Shown: piece by piece, positions 13,901-28,900 of the stretch
Position numbering within the stretch: the first letter of the stretch is position 1
Layout of the letters: every line of letters starts with the position of its first letter
Origin: Sthenelais limicola
Taxonomy: Eukaryota > Annelida > Polychaeta > Phyllodocida > Sigalionidae
DNA length: 64,000 nt
Direction: 5' to 3'
Assembly: GCA_942159475.1 (NCBI GenBank)
Contig: OW804096.1
Coordinates: forward strand, 138,631,972 to 138,695,971
The notes under the pieces: model-generated
Seen by the model: the letters and a program-made list of their open reading frames with translations, nothing else
Told to the model about the DNA's origin: nothing
Database searches by the model: none
Program-made: the position numbers and the translations under genes

Positions 13901-16900
13901 ACGAAATGGAGATCAAGGTGCTTAAAAAGGCCGATATCAACATAACCGATATTGCTATCATTGCTCCAGCCAAATTCAGGGGGCTCTCTACCGGTAAGGC
14001 GAATACATCTCTCTCTCCTTGTTTTCTTTTCATCTTATTTTATTTCACCTCACTTTTATTAGCATTACTTGTGGTGGGTTATGTTTAGGGTGTTGCCCCT
14101 ATAAATGTATACTTCTATAAAATGGTTAAGTCCTGAGACTTATACTTACTTCAATTTTGAATAGGTTTGGTGGTAGAAGGTATGAACCACATGAGTCGGT
14201 AACTGGGCTTAGACTAACTGCTCAAGGCAGCGTCTTACTTTATTAACTGGGTCAGATTTTCAGAAGATGTACAATTCAAAATCGACAATCTTCTCAAATA
14301 ACCCAAATTTCAGACGAAAATTCAAATTCAAAATACAGTTCAACCTAACCAAATAGATTGCTAGAATCAATGCAATGCCGAATATAGTCAGATTTACCCA
14401 GTATTGACCAAATTACAGCCTAATTTAGCAGAATTTACTAAATGTGTACAGCTGCCAATTGTACATTTTCTGAAAATCTGACCCAACTACATCTCTAGTG
14501 CTGCTCGCGGGATCCAAGTGTGTATCCCTGGCCCGCCTTACTCATGAGCAACCCAACAGTGTATACTATAATACATCTCCAATAGGGCATTGATAAATAT
14601 TCCATGCTGAACATGGCATATTATCTATAGATTTTAGACTGTACCATTAGTCCCATAATTCCATGCGACTCTAGAGAGAGAGCGGAGATCCAAAGGTGCT
14701 TGTCTAAGTTGTTAATTTCATAGTCACTCTACTTAGAACTATGAAATTAACAACTAATTAACCATCGCTCAAATGAATAGGTCCTAATTTGTTACATAGT
14801 AACCCTAGTTTCACAGAATCTACACATAATTTATTGATGTATTGGAGAGTAGTTCTATATTGAAAATGATAATTACTTCTGATTTGTTCTGTCTAATGAC
14901 ATATCCATCAACTCTTACTTTAATGCTACAGGTGTGTTTGGTAACAACAATGGTAACTCCACGGATGACATCAAGTTCCCCAATGGCACGATACTACCGT
15001 CCGACTCGTCAGAAGCAGAGATTTATGATGTTGGCCTGGCGTGGTGTATTGACCCTGCTGAGTCCCTCTTCACATATCCTGCTGGGGTTAATGCTTCTAC
15101 TTACGGCAATAAATCCTTTGTACCATTGTAAGTATATACTTGCCATTGTTTAAAGTTGCATTTTCACATTATCTTATGGGTCAGATTTTGAGAAAATGCA
15201 CAATTTGCAGTTTCACACATCTATCAAACTCTGTTAATTAGACTGAAGATTGATAAATACTAGGTGTATCTGAGTGTATTTTGTATTGTATTCATTCAAT
15301 AAATCTGTCTGGTTATGTTGAACTGTATTTTGAACCTGATTTATGCCTTAGATTTGGGTTATTTAAAAGGATTGGTGAATGTGAGTTGTACATTTTCCGA
15401 AGACTTGACCCTTATAGCTGTTTTCCACTGAGTCTAACTCCTGGGGTAGTATACTACCATTTATTGCTGAGAAGACACTAATAGAGAGAATGGGACGAGC
15501 CGGCAATAATCGAAAATTTATAGGACGAGATTCGTCCACATAAGCACGATGCCGATGCTTATGTGGACGAATCAAGTCCTATAAATTTTCAATTATTGCT
15601 GGTGAGTTCCATTCTATATTTATTATATGTGCATAAAATTTGATCATCATCAGATATCACTGAAAAAGTTTTAAAGAACTCTCAGAGAGCCCCTGCTGCC
15701 CCGCTGAGAGCACCGTCAGTAGGCTACAACGGTGAGCTGTCAGGACTGTGTGATCATGCAGTGTTTTCTTACTGACTTGGTTGAACTAAAACATTCATAT
15801 CGTAGCCATTTCTTGAGCTACAATAATAAATCTTACATCATTTGATAGAGAATTTAATTCTCTATTTAATGGTGTGGTGCTTATTATGTATTTTTATAAT
15901 CACAGGTGGATTACCGATCGCGGGGATCTCCGCGGGGATCTCCGCAGAGACAGCGGAAGTGCTGAGTCATAGCTATTTTTAGACAACTACATTTTTATAG
16001 GACGTGTCCTATATGACTATTTTTATAGCACCCCACCTATAGCACCTCTCATATAGCATGCACGTATAATAAATGGCTTTATTGTACATGCATCCCTTTT
16101 GAGAGGTGCAATAAGTGGGGTGCAATAAAAATATTTTTAAAATGTAGTTGTCTAAAATTAGCTCTAACATTACCTACACAGTTTCTTGATGTTATTCGTG
16201 GAGATCCGAATGCACTTGTTTAAGTTGTTAATCATGTACATAGTATTCACTGATGTCACGGCGCTCGCTGCGGCTTGCCATAATGTGGGTCAACTTTAGC
16301 TGGACATGAGTGCTCCAAGCCTCAAAAATGCAGTTTTCACCTCCGAAAGTTTTAGAGAATGTTATATAAAGTATGCTGATAGGTTATATGTTCATTTTGT
16401 AGTGTGTCATGATGGAATAATAAGTATAATTGCCATTAGCAAACATTTGCAATGGGAAATCCTGTCGATCTAGTGTCTCCCGCTATCTATGGTGCCACAC
16501 ATTATGGCTGCCAGTGAGGATAGCCGCTGACTGGGGTGACGTCATGTGAATACTATGTATAGTTCTATGTAGGCTAACTATGAAATCAACAACTTAAGGG
16601 CCTAGTCCACCCAGCTGATTCTTATGTGTTTTTGCGCAGCAGAGGACTCGTTTGCACTAAATTCTGTGAGAGTTGCATGAGAATCTGCTTAGTGGACTAG
16701 TCCCTTCAGAAAAGCGCCTTCAGAGCTTTGTGAAGCTTTTCAGTGTTATCTGATGATAAACACATGATATTTGATCAAATTTTATGCACATATAATAAAT
16801 ATAGAATGGAACTCGCCTTCATAATTGAAAATTTATTGGACTTGATTGGATGAATCCAATAAATGTTGGATTACTGGCAGCTTGTCCCATTCTATCTATT

Positions 16901-19900
16901 TATATCACATGGGTATAGATGTACCCAACACAATAGAGTAAATACCATGATATAAAGTTATCCGCATTCACACATACGAACTGGAAATTCTGGATGACGT
17001 CACGTAATCCGTGACGTTATGATTTAAAGTATGAACCAATAGAAACGTTGCTTACTTCGTGCTTTGTACTGTTACAGCCTAATGAATTTGCTGGTGGTTA
17101 ATCGAGATATTACCCAACTGGATTACCACAAATCTGAACTTGAACTAGTTTTTATTTATTTCTTTAAATGCTTGATTGTTTTCATCGATACAATATAGGA
17201 AATAAATCTCAATAAATTATTCGTCCTGAAATAAACATTTAAAGACAAACCTTGAAGTTCTGTGGTAAGCTTCACAGTCAAAATGAGTGAGTGAGTGAGA
17301 TTGGTTGCATTACGCCCTTATCAACACATTTAATATGGTTATATCAAGAGCGGGAGAGCTGAGAGGAAGGCGGTTTATGATCATACCCAGGAAATAGAGA
17401 TAGGAGAGAGAGACAGAGAAAAAGAGACAGAAAGGCACTTTATGATCTTACCCAGGAAATAGAGATAGAGAAGAAGGGAGAGAGAGACAGAGAAAAGAGA
17501 CAGAAAGGCACTCTATGGTCATACCCAGGACCAACAGTAAAAAATGATGTAATAAGGTTACTAATTTATATTTTACAGTTTTTTTGACCTGGATGCGATG
17601 TTCCCGGACAATGCTACGCTAGAGAACGCTATCAGTATCTGTGGTAGTGTGACGGCCAGGGCATGCCTCATGGACCTGGCACTGACCGGCAGCGCCGCTG
17701 TGGCCGCCTCCACAACTACCACCACAGCACAGGAGAAGGAGAACAAACAAACCTTGGGTAAATTGAGTTTTTTAAGCAGAATTCTCAGGTATTATGTGAA
17801 AGCAATAACACCAAATTTACTCAATGTTTGACCTATAGGACTGACTTTATCAATAGTCAAGTCACATCGGCCGAGCGAAAACAGTGAGTGATAATATGTG
17901 AAAGTAACACCATGCCATGGTGCAGGTGGTGCGACTTGTGACTCATTGTCCAGTAACACATCACAAGTGTATTACTTACCTGTATCTATGTACTATATAA
18001 AAATACAATACATAACTCATATCGCCTAGAAATGTACAATTGCCAGCTCTACACATTTTCTAAATTCTGCTGAATTAGTTTAAAAAATGGTAAATACTAG
18101 CTATTTTGAGTATGTTTTGCCAAAATATATGCTTGGTTTATCTTGAACTGTATATTTTGAGGATAGTATTTGCTCTGACAATGAAGTGGATTGGTGAAGG
18201 CGAATTGTACATTTTCTGAAGACTCCCCACACTCTATATGGGTGAAGTCGCCAGAAAATGTACAATTCAGCTTGAACAATTCTCTGTAATAACCTGAATT
18301 TCAGCTGAAAATAAAGGTCGAAATACAGTTCAACCTAACCAAACAGATTGCTAGAATCAATGCAATGCCGAATATGCTCAAATTTACATAGTATTGACCA
18401 AATTGCAGCCTAATTCCTCACACACAAATATTGATTCAAAATGTAAAACCTGATAATTCAGGGTGTGGAGGAAGACCGGGTCTGACCCGAGTCACATTAA
18501 AGAGATAAACCACAGTTCAACTGGGAAAAAAACTGAAAATAGCATCTTGTTTAAACTTTGCATCATGAACGAACTAGGTTATGTGAATTCAAAAAGCCAA
18601 TAAAAACAATATGTCACCAGGTTAGTTTTCATTTCAGGGAGCCCTGAAATTTAGGGTTGTTCACTATAGAAGTCTATGAGAAAAGGCCAATTTTTTTCGT
18701 TTTTTCAGTATAAAAAAAGAACTGAAAATAACTTTTTCCTAAAAATCTCTATAGACATAGCTAACATATTGCTTTACCCTTTCAAGCAATAAAAAATGGG
18801 GGTCACCGACTTTAAAAAAAAGTTATTCAACTGAATCTGCATCCCGATGAGTTAGAAACAGGGATATTGAAGATTTTCAATGCTAAATAATATCTTTCAA
18901 AATATGTTGATACCCTGTTCTTTCATGCATGAGGGTAAACCTATATAGTGGCTATGTTCAGAAGACATTTCAACTGATAAATGTTATTTGTCTGTCTGAA
19001 ATCTTAGAAAAACTGAGAAAATATCCATTTTCCCCAAATACTTCAATACTAAACTTTGGTGGTCTCTAGAATGAAAAAAAAATATGCTGAGGTCCATTTT
19101 TTTTGCTTTTTGTTATCCCCTAACCACCTTCTTTCTCAAGACTAAGTTTGAAAAAATTATTGTCACTCCTTATTTTTCATGCATTAGTTCCTTGAACTCC
19201 CGCCTGCAGCAGTGCATATGACTGTGGTTTATCTCGTTAAGTATGGCCCTTGCCAGCATAATAACCTGAACAAAATTCGTCAAAAAAAAAAAAAAAAAAA
19301 AGATTTAGCATCATTTACTAAATGTATAGAGTTGCCGATGGTACATTTTCTGAAAATCTGACCCATATATGCATATCTGATCCATATATACAATGAAGTG
19401 TCATCGCTAATCTACATCATTGCAGCCAACAGTGCCCCCATCATCCACAATGTGGCCCCGCTGAGGGTCCGGTCAGGCTACACTCTGGACCCCGCAGTCA
19501 TGGTCAACGCTACCGACGCTAACGAGGGAGACACAGTGACCTACAGCCTGGGTGCTAACTCCCCCCAGGGTGTAGCCATCAATGCTAACACTGGTGAGCT
19601 GACATGGACATCTGCTGGTACACAGGACATCTTCACTAATACCACGGTCACCGTTACAGCCAGTGATGGCAAGGTGACAGGTGTGCAGGTCTACAGTGTT
19701 TTGTACTGCAAATGTCAGGTGAGTTGGCTTTAGCATGTTTTGTGAAGGTATTGTAGCTATAACCACCTGAGGCAGAGACTAAAGGAATTAATAACCTCCA
19801 TTCTGGGCCTGCTGGTGCACTGTTGTGCTTGATCCTTTGACTGCGCCTGGGATTATACGCTATACAGTGCACCAGCAGCCCCTCAATATTCGTCATTAAT

Positions 19901-22900
19901 CATTATGTACTTAGTTAATTCAATTCAAGTCAAAATATTATTTATTCATATCTAAGGGTGATGTACAAATAGGAGTCATACTTCAGAAAAAGACTTTTCT
20001 GGTCTGATAAATGTGATCTGTGACATGAAAATGAGTCACAAGTCGCAAAAAAATAATTTTTTTGACATATCATCAGTTTGCAATTTTTCTGGATGAGAAC
20101 ATTCCTACAAAGGGATCTTGTGGGAAAAACAGTATGAAAGATATCAATTTTGCGACTTGTGACTCATTTTCCTATAACACGTCACAAATATCAGTTATTA
20201 GATGAAATTTTCTTCATTAAACCTGACTTTATCCTTGCAGAACGGCACCTGTGAGTACGACAATGTGGGTCTAGATGGCGCTGTGCCTTGCACCTGTAAC
20301 CCTGGCTACGAGGGGGCGTCCTGTAACAAGGACGCGGACGCATGCGCAGACAAGCCCTGTTTTGGGACATGTACTGATGAAGTAGCGCCGCTCACGGGCT
20401 ACCAGTGCGCCCCCTGTCCTGCTGGTATGGAGGGAGACGGCACCCGCTGTACAGGTAGGTACTTTGTTATGTCAAGCTGCATCTCACATACCTTCCCTAG
20501 TGGGTCAGATTTTCAGAAAATGTACACTTCAACTTCACCAATCCTCTCAAATAACCCAAATTCGAGACGAAAATAAAGTTCAAATACAGTTCAATCTAAC
20601 CAACCAGATTGCTAGAATCCCTGCAATGCAGAAGATACTCGAATTTACCTAATATTGGCGATATTGCAGTCTAATTTAGTACAATTTTCTAAATGTGTAG
20701 AGCTTCCAATTGTACATTTTCTGAAAATCTGACCCACATGATGTTAAAGGGCCTTGTCCACCAAGCCGATTCTCATGCGATTCTCACATAATTTACTGGA
20801 AAAGAGTCCTTCCTCTGCGGCGCAAAATCTCATAAGAATCAGCTTAGTGGACTAGGGCCTTTAGAGTGTGGAAATAAAGATTAATACAATACGATAATAT
20901 TTTCATGAAACCATGTAGCAAAAACAACCTGACAGAATTCTCCACAATTTGGGTCAAGTGACTTTCAGATGGATTGGAAATGAAGAGAACATAAATTAGA
21001 AAAACCTTTAGTTCTTGACTAACAAGTCATCGCTGTTAACGTTCACTCTTCATAACTCCTACAACTCCAATATAACCAAATTTTGAAACATATAATAAGT
21101 TTATTTATTAGATAAATACAACAAACATCTGGTGGAGAACCCGTATTACAAGATTACAAATCTAATATATTTGTTTGTTTATTATAAGGCCAAAACAAAA
21201 TAGGTGTGTTTCCGATTTATCTGGCTGAAAACTAGGTAGGGGGGGTGGTAATTTTTTTTTTTGTTAATTTTTTTTGTTTGGAAACCACCTCCCAGGAACT
21301 GAGAAAAATGTCTTTTTCATAACAATAGTTGTTTTGAACATGAGAAATGTGCTTTTTGACAGTTTCGGGTTAGGAAAACCTGTTTTCCTGCTTTAAAAGC
21401 TTTTTTTGTCAAAAAATCCAAAAAAAACTAAGATATGATGGGGGAAAAATCAGGTATGGTAAAAAATATTTTAGGTAGGGTAAGGTTTTTCTAGGTAGGG
21501 GGGGGGGTAAATCGGAAACACACCTATTTTTGTTTTTGGCCTAAGCTCTCCTACATGTATGATATTGTTAAATATGTTTGTATTTCAGACAAGAATGAAT
21601 GTGCTGATACTCCACCCCCGTGTGATCAAGGCTGCACCAATATAGACGGCAGCTTCGTGTGTGCTTGCGATGAGGGCTACGACTTGCTGTCAGACTTGAA
21701 AACCTGTCAGGGTGAGTATTTTGTATTTAAAGATTTTTATTCAGACAAAAACATTGTGCAACGAGATTACATTTTTCTCAGAGTTTGCTGATTCTTATTT
21801 TACCAATAATTACATAATTACTAAGAGTGAAGATGTTCACACAAAAAGGTACTCTAAATTTATAGTGGGGTTGTCATTCACACAAAATGTTATCTATAGC
21901 AAAAAAATGGAGAGATAAAATACAATAAAATACATAGACGCATAAAAACAAACACGAGCGCGTTGTTCAAATCATGACATTCCTACATATTTTACACAAT
22001 CCATTATATAATTCTGATAATCCAACAAATGTATTCGCACGAGCAGAGCTAATATCCAAATCATGTAACTACATACATATTCCTCAGAAGAAAATAGTCA
22101 TATTCTATATGGGTCAGATGTTCAGAAAATGTACAATTCAGCTTTACCAATCCTCTCAAATAACCCAGATTTCAGACGAAAATAAAGTTCAAAATACAGT
22201 TTAACCTAACCAGATTGCTAGAATCAATGCAATGCCGAATATTCTCAAATTTACCTAGTATTGACCAAATTGCAGCCTAACTTTGCAGAATTTGCTAAAT
22301 GTTTCCAGTTGCCAATTGTACATTTTCTGAAAATCTGAACCATATGCATATGTGATGTGTTACTGAAACACATCGCATGTGGGAATTAAAATGTGGAATT
22401 GAGATGTGTTATCGCCTTAAAGCTTAATGAAACTGAAGAAAGAGTGGACTTGTCATTATCTTAAGGCACTTCAAGTCCTATAGTGGAAGTGCAGTGGGCA
22501 AATAAATATCATGTACAAGCATGAAAAACACCACCATGGGTCATATGGGTCAGATTTTCAGAAAATGTACAATTGGCAGCTCGACACATTTAGTACATTC
22601 TGCTAAATTTGGCTGAAAAATGATGAACACCGGGTATATCTGAATATATTTGGTATCGCATTGGTTTAAAGTATCAGTTCTGTTATGTTAAACTGCATTT
22701 TGAAGCTCATTTTTGCCTTAAATGTGGGTTATTTTAGAGGATTGGTGAAGGCGAATTGTACATTTTCTGAAAATCTGACCCATATATCAAATCGAAGCTC
22801 AGAACCTCAGCTATATAAGGATATGGAACATGAGGGTCAAGTCTTCAGAAAAGTCTTCAGAAACAATTGGCCTTCACCGATCCCCTCAAATAACACACAT

Positions 22901-25900
22901 TTGAGACGAAAATTAGGTTCAAAATACAGTTCAGACAGATTTATTGAATGAATACAATACAAAATACACTCAGATGTACCTACTCTTTATCAATGTTCAC
23001 TCTAATTCAGCAGAATTGATAGATGTGTAGAACTGTAAATTGTGCATTTTCTTAAAGTCTGTCCCTTGGAGGTGTACTATGATATCTTATATCTTTCAAC
23101 ACATAGGCCTGCCTTTTCAGGGATGTTGAAACATAATTGTATCGATTTTCCAAGAGTTTCAAGGTGCTCTGACCATTGAGGAAGGCCCTTATGATCTTGG
23201 TTTCTCTTAATAATACAAGATTGCATGAAGCAATTCACTAGCAAACTAAGCACACTTTCGTGCAGTAGGCCTTCATCATTGCAATTGGAGGCGTAGTTTC
23301 TAACTAAAAGAAAGACTAGTTTGGTTCAAATTCTTTTGCGTTTGGGAGAGAGTACATGTACAACCTTCTATTTCTCCTGTTGTTAAGAGACAAACAATGT
23401 TTTTACTAGAAAGGCTAGTTCCTAGCCAACAGTAAGGCTGATATGTGCATGTTTAATCATTTCAAATAAATATAACTATCATCAGTATATCAGCGAAGTC
23501 TAAATAAATGTCTGAATAGACGAATACAAAGTTTTATTTTACGCCTATTTAAATTTGACTCACTTTCCTGAATAAATCAAATTTATCATAAATTAAATAA
23601 ATAAAATAAATAAAGTAATAAGTATTCTATTGTGAGAACATTTTTATTTTCATTTTCATTTTCTTCTTAATAAATTTTCTATTATAATGTAATACCACAA
23701 TGTTTGTATACCTGACCTGACGAAGCCAATACCAGGTACAACTTTTCTATATTATATATACAGGTTAACTGACGAGTTGGTTGAAGGAGCATGAATATTG
23801 CACGAGTTGCGCAGTAACGAGTGCAATATTCTAAGCGACTGAAACCAATGAATTAGTTACAGATTTATTATACATGCTTTCAATCGTGAAAATAGAAAAA
23901 ATGAATTTGAATTTTACCGGTAATCTTAGTAAAAAACAGATAGGTTGACATGACAACCCCACGTAAATCACTAATGAAATACACATTATGCGTATATCAC
24001 TCTAGATACGTTGTTTTCAGAGCAATGCGTGTATAATAATATATTATATACACTCACTTGGCTTTATTACATGAGTTAATGGGATCTTGTCTGACTGAGA
24101 CACAAAAACTTCATCCCCATGCATAAAACATATCAAAAAAGAGATTCACAAAGATCACTGCGGACTGACTGCCAATATTTGGAGCAATACAATAGATACC
24201 AAAGATCATTAAGTGGAGGAAGATCAATAAAGTGTATCAGCATAGTTAGTTTTTCTTACATTTTTCACCAGGACTAGATCACCTCAATGGCGGTCTTCCT
24301 CTAGTACATGCATGTATGGGGGAGGAGGTGAAACTTTAGCCACGTCCGGGTTCAAACCCACAACATGTTACTCCTGCCACTGGGTCAACCCAGCACAAAA
24401 TCCTTCTATGTCTAGCAACAAATCATGGACAATAGTTTATGTAAATACTTTTATTTGGCTCGGTTGTTATTATTTTCATGTCTCTGTGAACTCCAAGAGA
24501 GAATAAAAAAATTTAAAAAATTCCGATCTTTATCAACCGACTGAACAGGCAGCTTTGAGTTTGAAAGTCCGGCGGTGCGTTCGACCTTGGTTTCCTAGGG
24601 AACAGCAGGTTCCGGTTCCGGGTGAGGTCGCTTATTGCCGCCCCAACATAGCAGCATATGAATCACATATACCAACCATATATGTGATCCGTTTTAGGAA
24701 AATGAGTCATAAGTCGCAAAATGTGGATTTTGAGATATCATCATATTTGAAAAGAGGAGATCAAGCCGATTCCAATTAAAGTAAACACTAGGGGGGCCCA
24801 ATAAGTATTTCTATATCTTAAGTTTGATATTTTTTTTATTTTTTTTTAAATGTTTGCAATGTTTCTGGATGGGTAATTATGCGCAAAGTAACTCAATATG
24901 CTCCATACAAAGACCTTCAAAACTCAAGGATATATTTAATGCAATGTCCTGACATTTGTTGTATAGGTTCATATGACTATAGGATAGACCCTCTAAAAAT
25001 CAAAACATATTTTAATGAAGAGATCCTGTGAAAATATCACTTTAAAAAATACCAATTGTGCGGCTTGTGACTCATTTTCCTGAAACACACCACAAATATT
25101 AGACCAGGATGAGACAAATAATGCCCTTTGCAAGCTCAGTTTATGGAGGATTAGGCAGAAGGCCCCATGTCCATTGGGCAGACTAAGGACTGGCCGAGTC
25201 TGTGACGCACCCAAGAGATGATTGGATGCGGCCAATCATTTTTTTTGTTTTTAAAAGCTTTTATTCAATCTGTCAACAGAAATCACTTCTTCCTTCGGGG
25301 TCGATCACACTAATAATACATCGTACCCTCTCTCTAGATATATTCAAATAGGACCATGAAAATGAACCGTAAAAAGAAAAACATGTTATACAACTGCAAA
25401 GCCTCTTATTTTAAGAGAAAATGTGTAAAATACATTTGCATTATGTTTATATATTTGTTGAGGACTCTGTACCTAAGGTGTTTTTAACTCTAAAAGAGGC
25501 TCTAGCTAGCTACGCCATGACCTGAGAAAGCAAATTTTGGATAATTAGCAGTTTGAAAGAGGATTATCATAACGATCTGGATGCGGCCAATCTTGACGAG
25601 TCATGGCCCCTAGCCAACTAACGACGACCCAATAACATTAACATTCTATACTGGGTTGTCAATAGGACTCGCTGAACTCAGGGAAGTTGAAAGTTCTCTA
25701 GTCTGTCCAGACAAAATCCTTAAGCAATGCCCATAGAAATATGTGTCCTTAAATCTATAACATTTTGTGATGCTTACAGTAAATTCTTGGGAGAGGATGT
25801 GCACAACAACACAGAGAACTAGTTGGTTTATTATCAGCAAAACCTCTCCATTATCTTCTTGATATTGAAAAATGGCGCCCCGACTTGTTTATGTCTCATT

Positions 25901-28900
25901 GCGCATGCCCCAAAGTATGTAAATGAGCACAAAAAACGGTGCTAAGTACGTCTAAAAAACAGAGAAACGGTCATGGTTTAGGTCATGGTTACAACAGAAA
26001 ACAGAAGAGAAGGAGAAAGTCGAGAGAGAAAGAGACACAGAAACATTGGAGAGGGAACAGGTTGCTGTTGATAAACAGTGTCAACTATCGATTTTAAAAA
26101 TGCGATCTGTTATTTGGCTTTTTCCATTGTGACACCTGTGTAGAAAGTGAGCCATTAAGAGCAATGTGGACACATGTCTATTGATGTTATCGTTACCAGG
26201 AAGCTGTATTGTACCACTATTTCACTCCCGTCCCTTCACCTGAACGACAAGCATCAATATTTGATGGCATCATTTCCTACTTTGCTATCAACGTGTGCAT
26301 TATTTGTGCCACCTGATCTGTCCTACTGAGCTTAATGCAAGCTATGGAGGTAGTTATATATGAGTCAGATTTTCAGAAAATGTACAATTCGCCTTCACCA
26401 ATCCTCTAAAATACACCACATTTAAGACAAAAATGAGCTTCCTTAAAACCGATTCCTTAACAGGGAAGGGGGAAGAGGGAAGGGGGGGTGGGTGGAGCTA
26501 TATATTTTGGTCATTTAAGTGTCATTCAACGTCGGCTACCCGATCTCTTAATTGTATGTGGTAAAAGAAATAAAGAGGATTAAAGCTAAAACAGGCGGAA
26601 CTTTCCCCCAAATTGGGTCGAGGGAGGTGAGCCCACCCCATGGCCCAGATGTTTTTTTTATTCAGTGTTAACTGATTAACAGGGACTCATGGTATTCCTT
26701 CTTCCACACATCGACATCAGAGAGAATCACCGTTGTTTAATTATCCTGTCATAAACTATACGCACATCAATGTCAACAGAAAAATGAGTCATAAAGTCAC
26801 AAAAATGATTTTTTCATGTTTCTACCTACTGGGTCAGATTTTCAGAAAATGCACAATCTACAGTTCTACACATCTATCAAATTCTGTTAAATTAGAGTAA
26901 AAATTGATAATGGGTTTATCTGAGTGTGTTCTGTATTGTATGCATTTAATATATCTGTCTGGTTATGTTGAACTGTATTTTGAACCTGATTTTTGTCTTA
27001 AATGTGGGTTATTTGAGAGGATTGGTGAAGACCAATTATACATTTTCTTGAGAATTGACCCCATACTGGAGATCGTTGCAGGAATGTTATCATTTCGGGG
27101 ATGCTTAGGGATCTCAGTCTTGTAAAAACATCTATCGACTTTCAAGATTGTGTATTGACTATATATATATATTTACATTTCTAAGGTCATTCTATGAAGT
27201 ATATCTAACTACTGTACTAATGAATATCGATCCAGAAATATTGCAAACTTATTTTCGAACATAAACAAAAATCAAACTTTGAAATACTTTGAAAAATATT
27301 ACTTTTGCAAACTGAGGCTCATTTTTCTAACTTATGTGATATTATGTAACAATACTCAACCTTATTAGATTGATGATGATTATTTTGTATATTCATTCGG
27401 GAGATGCTGGGACGGTCTTGCCCTGTGTTCCAGTTAACCGCATACAACGATAAGCTAAACCACAACTCCCCCCTGCATCCTCCTCCTGACTGTGCATTTT
27501 CTGAAATTCTGACCCTGTACATGAGTTGAGTTGAGTTGAGTTGAGAAGACTTTTATTTGTCAGTAATATGGCAGCATTTACATTGAAAAATGACAAATTG
27601 GTTGACAGACTTCTGGGATAGTCCCAGTTCTTCCAGTCGTTCCCATGTTTAGAAGATGAACTAAAGAGGCTAGTGGTTTTCATAACATCAATATTAGGTA
27701 CAAATAAAGTTAAACTCCTGGTTAATTAATTACATAATTAACTGCTAGTCAGGTCCCCCGTGCCTATTTTAGACATAGGTAAGCATTACCTATTAGTATG
27801 ACTACGAGGTTTGCTATGTTAATCGTACAGTACGATTAAGTACATAGTATGGCACGATTAATAACAATAATATAATACATAGTGACAGTTGTCTCTTCAG
27901 TAACCCACAACCAATCGATGGTACCACCTCCGGCCTCTCTACAGTCCCTCCAACTGGAACGGAAAGCAAGCTACTCTGACGTCAAGCTATTATAGAAATT
28001 ACTTCCTTACTTATTAAGAATAAATGAATTTTGTGTCTGGAGGCCTGAATTCATTTTCTAAAGAGTTCAGATGTCCCGGCTGTACAGGGTACGCTTGAGT
28101 GCGTGCGCATATATATGTATAGAGGCTATGTATTGTGGGTGGGTGAATAGGGCTAACCCAGGTGGCAAATTGGATAATTTATTGTTCAGATCTATACCTG
28201 GTTATACCAAGGGTTTCCTCGTGTAAAAGTTGTTTACTATATACATATATGGGTCAGATTTTCAGAAAATGTACAATTCGCCTTCTCCAAACCTCTCAAA
28301 TAATCCACATTCAAGATAAAAATGAGCTTCAAAATGCAGTTTAACATAACAGAACTGATACTTTAAATCAATGCGATACCAAATATACTCAGATATACCC
28401 GGTATTCTACATTTTCAGCCTAATTTAGAAGAATTTCCTAAATGTGTAGGGCTGCCAATTGTACATTTTCTGAAAATCTGACCCATATGTGGGTTGAAGT
28501 TTTGTTTGATCCCAAATTTCTCAATTATACAACTAGAGATGTATATTTGTACACATTTACTTCCTCTTTTGGCATGTTGGTCCAAACTAAAATACAACAC
28601 ACACAATTAATGATAGTTTGCCCCTGGAAACATGATAGATTTTGTTGTATTTGAATAATTGTATTCAGCCAAACACCATGCGATTGCACACTATTCTCAG
28701 TTGTAGCTGTTCCTCTAAATCAATCGAAAAGTGATGAGAAATATTAGAAAAGAAGCGTAAGAAGATATAAATCAACATTAGCTAGATTTCTAGCCAGTCT
28801 CCCGTCTCCCGTCGACATAAAAACATACAGAATTTTCTAAATTCTGATCGCACTCTAGCAGTTACTGGCGTGTAAACTCATAATCATGATAGTCCAAACA

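Larger units (their letters stand above)
15490..16905. mobile_element. Large foldback-type element containing further MITEs
   Basis: The left part (15490-15670) and right part (16735-16905) are inverted copies: TTCCATTCTATATTTATTAT and TTTTATGCACATATAATAAA are shared in mirrored form. The left arm holds its own hairpin (15496-15602, arms with TGCTTATGTGGACGAAT). The interior contains a palindromic element at 15975-16160, an inverted-end element at 16215-16593 and a family F MITE at 16596-16707. No coding capacity was found. Confidence 0.6.
18240..19364 (-). mobile_element. MITE family A copy interrupted by nested insertions
   Basis: Left part 18240-18415 (GGGTGAAGTCGCC onward) and right part 19303-19364 (TTTACTAAATGTATAGAGTT to CTGACCC) together form one element with ATAT on both outer flanks. 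The 18416-19302 stretch is foreign. Confidence 0.8.

Noticed and set aside
24310..24405. tRNA gene
   Set aside because: A-box and B-box-like motifs exist on the minus strand, but no cloverleaf with paired acceptor stem could be drawn; a SINE head is more likely.
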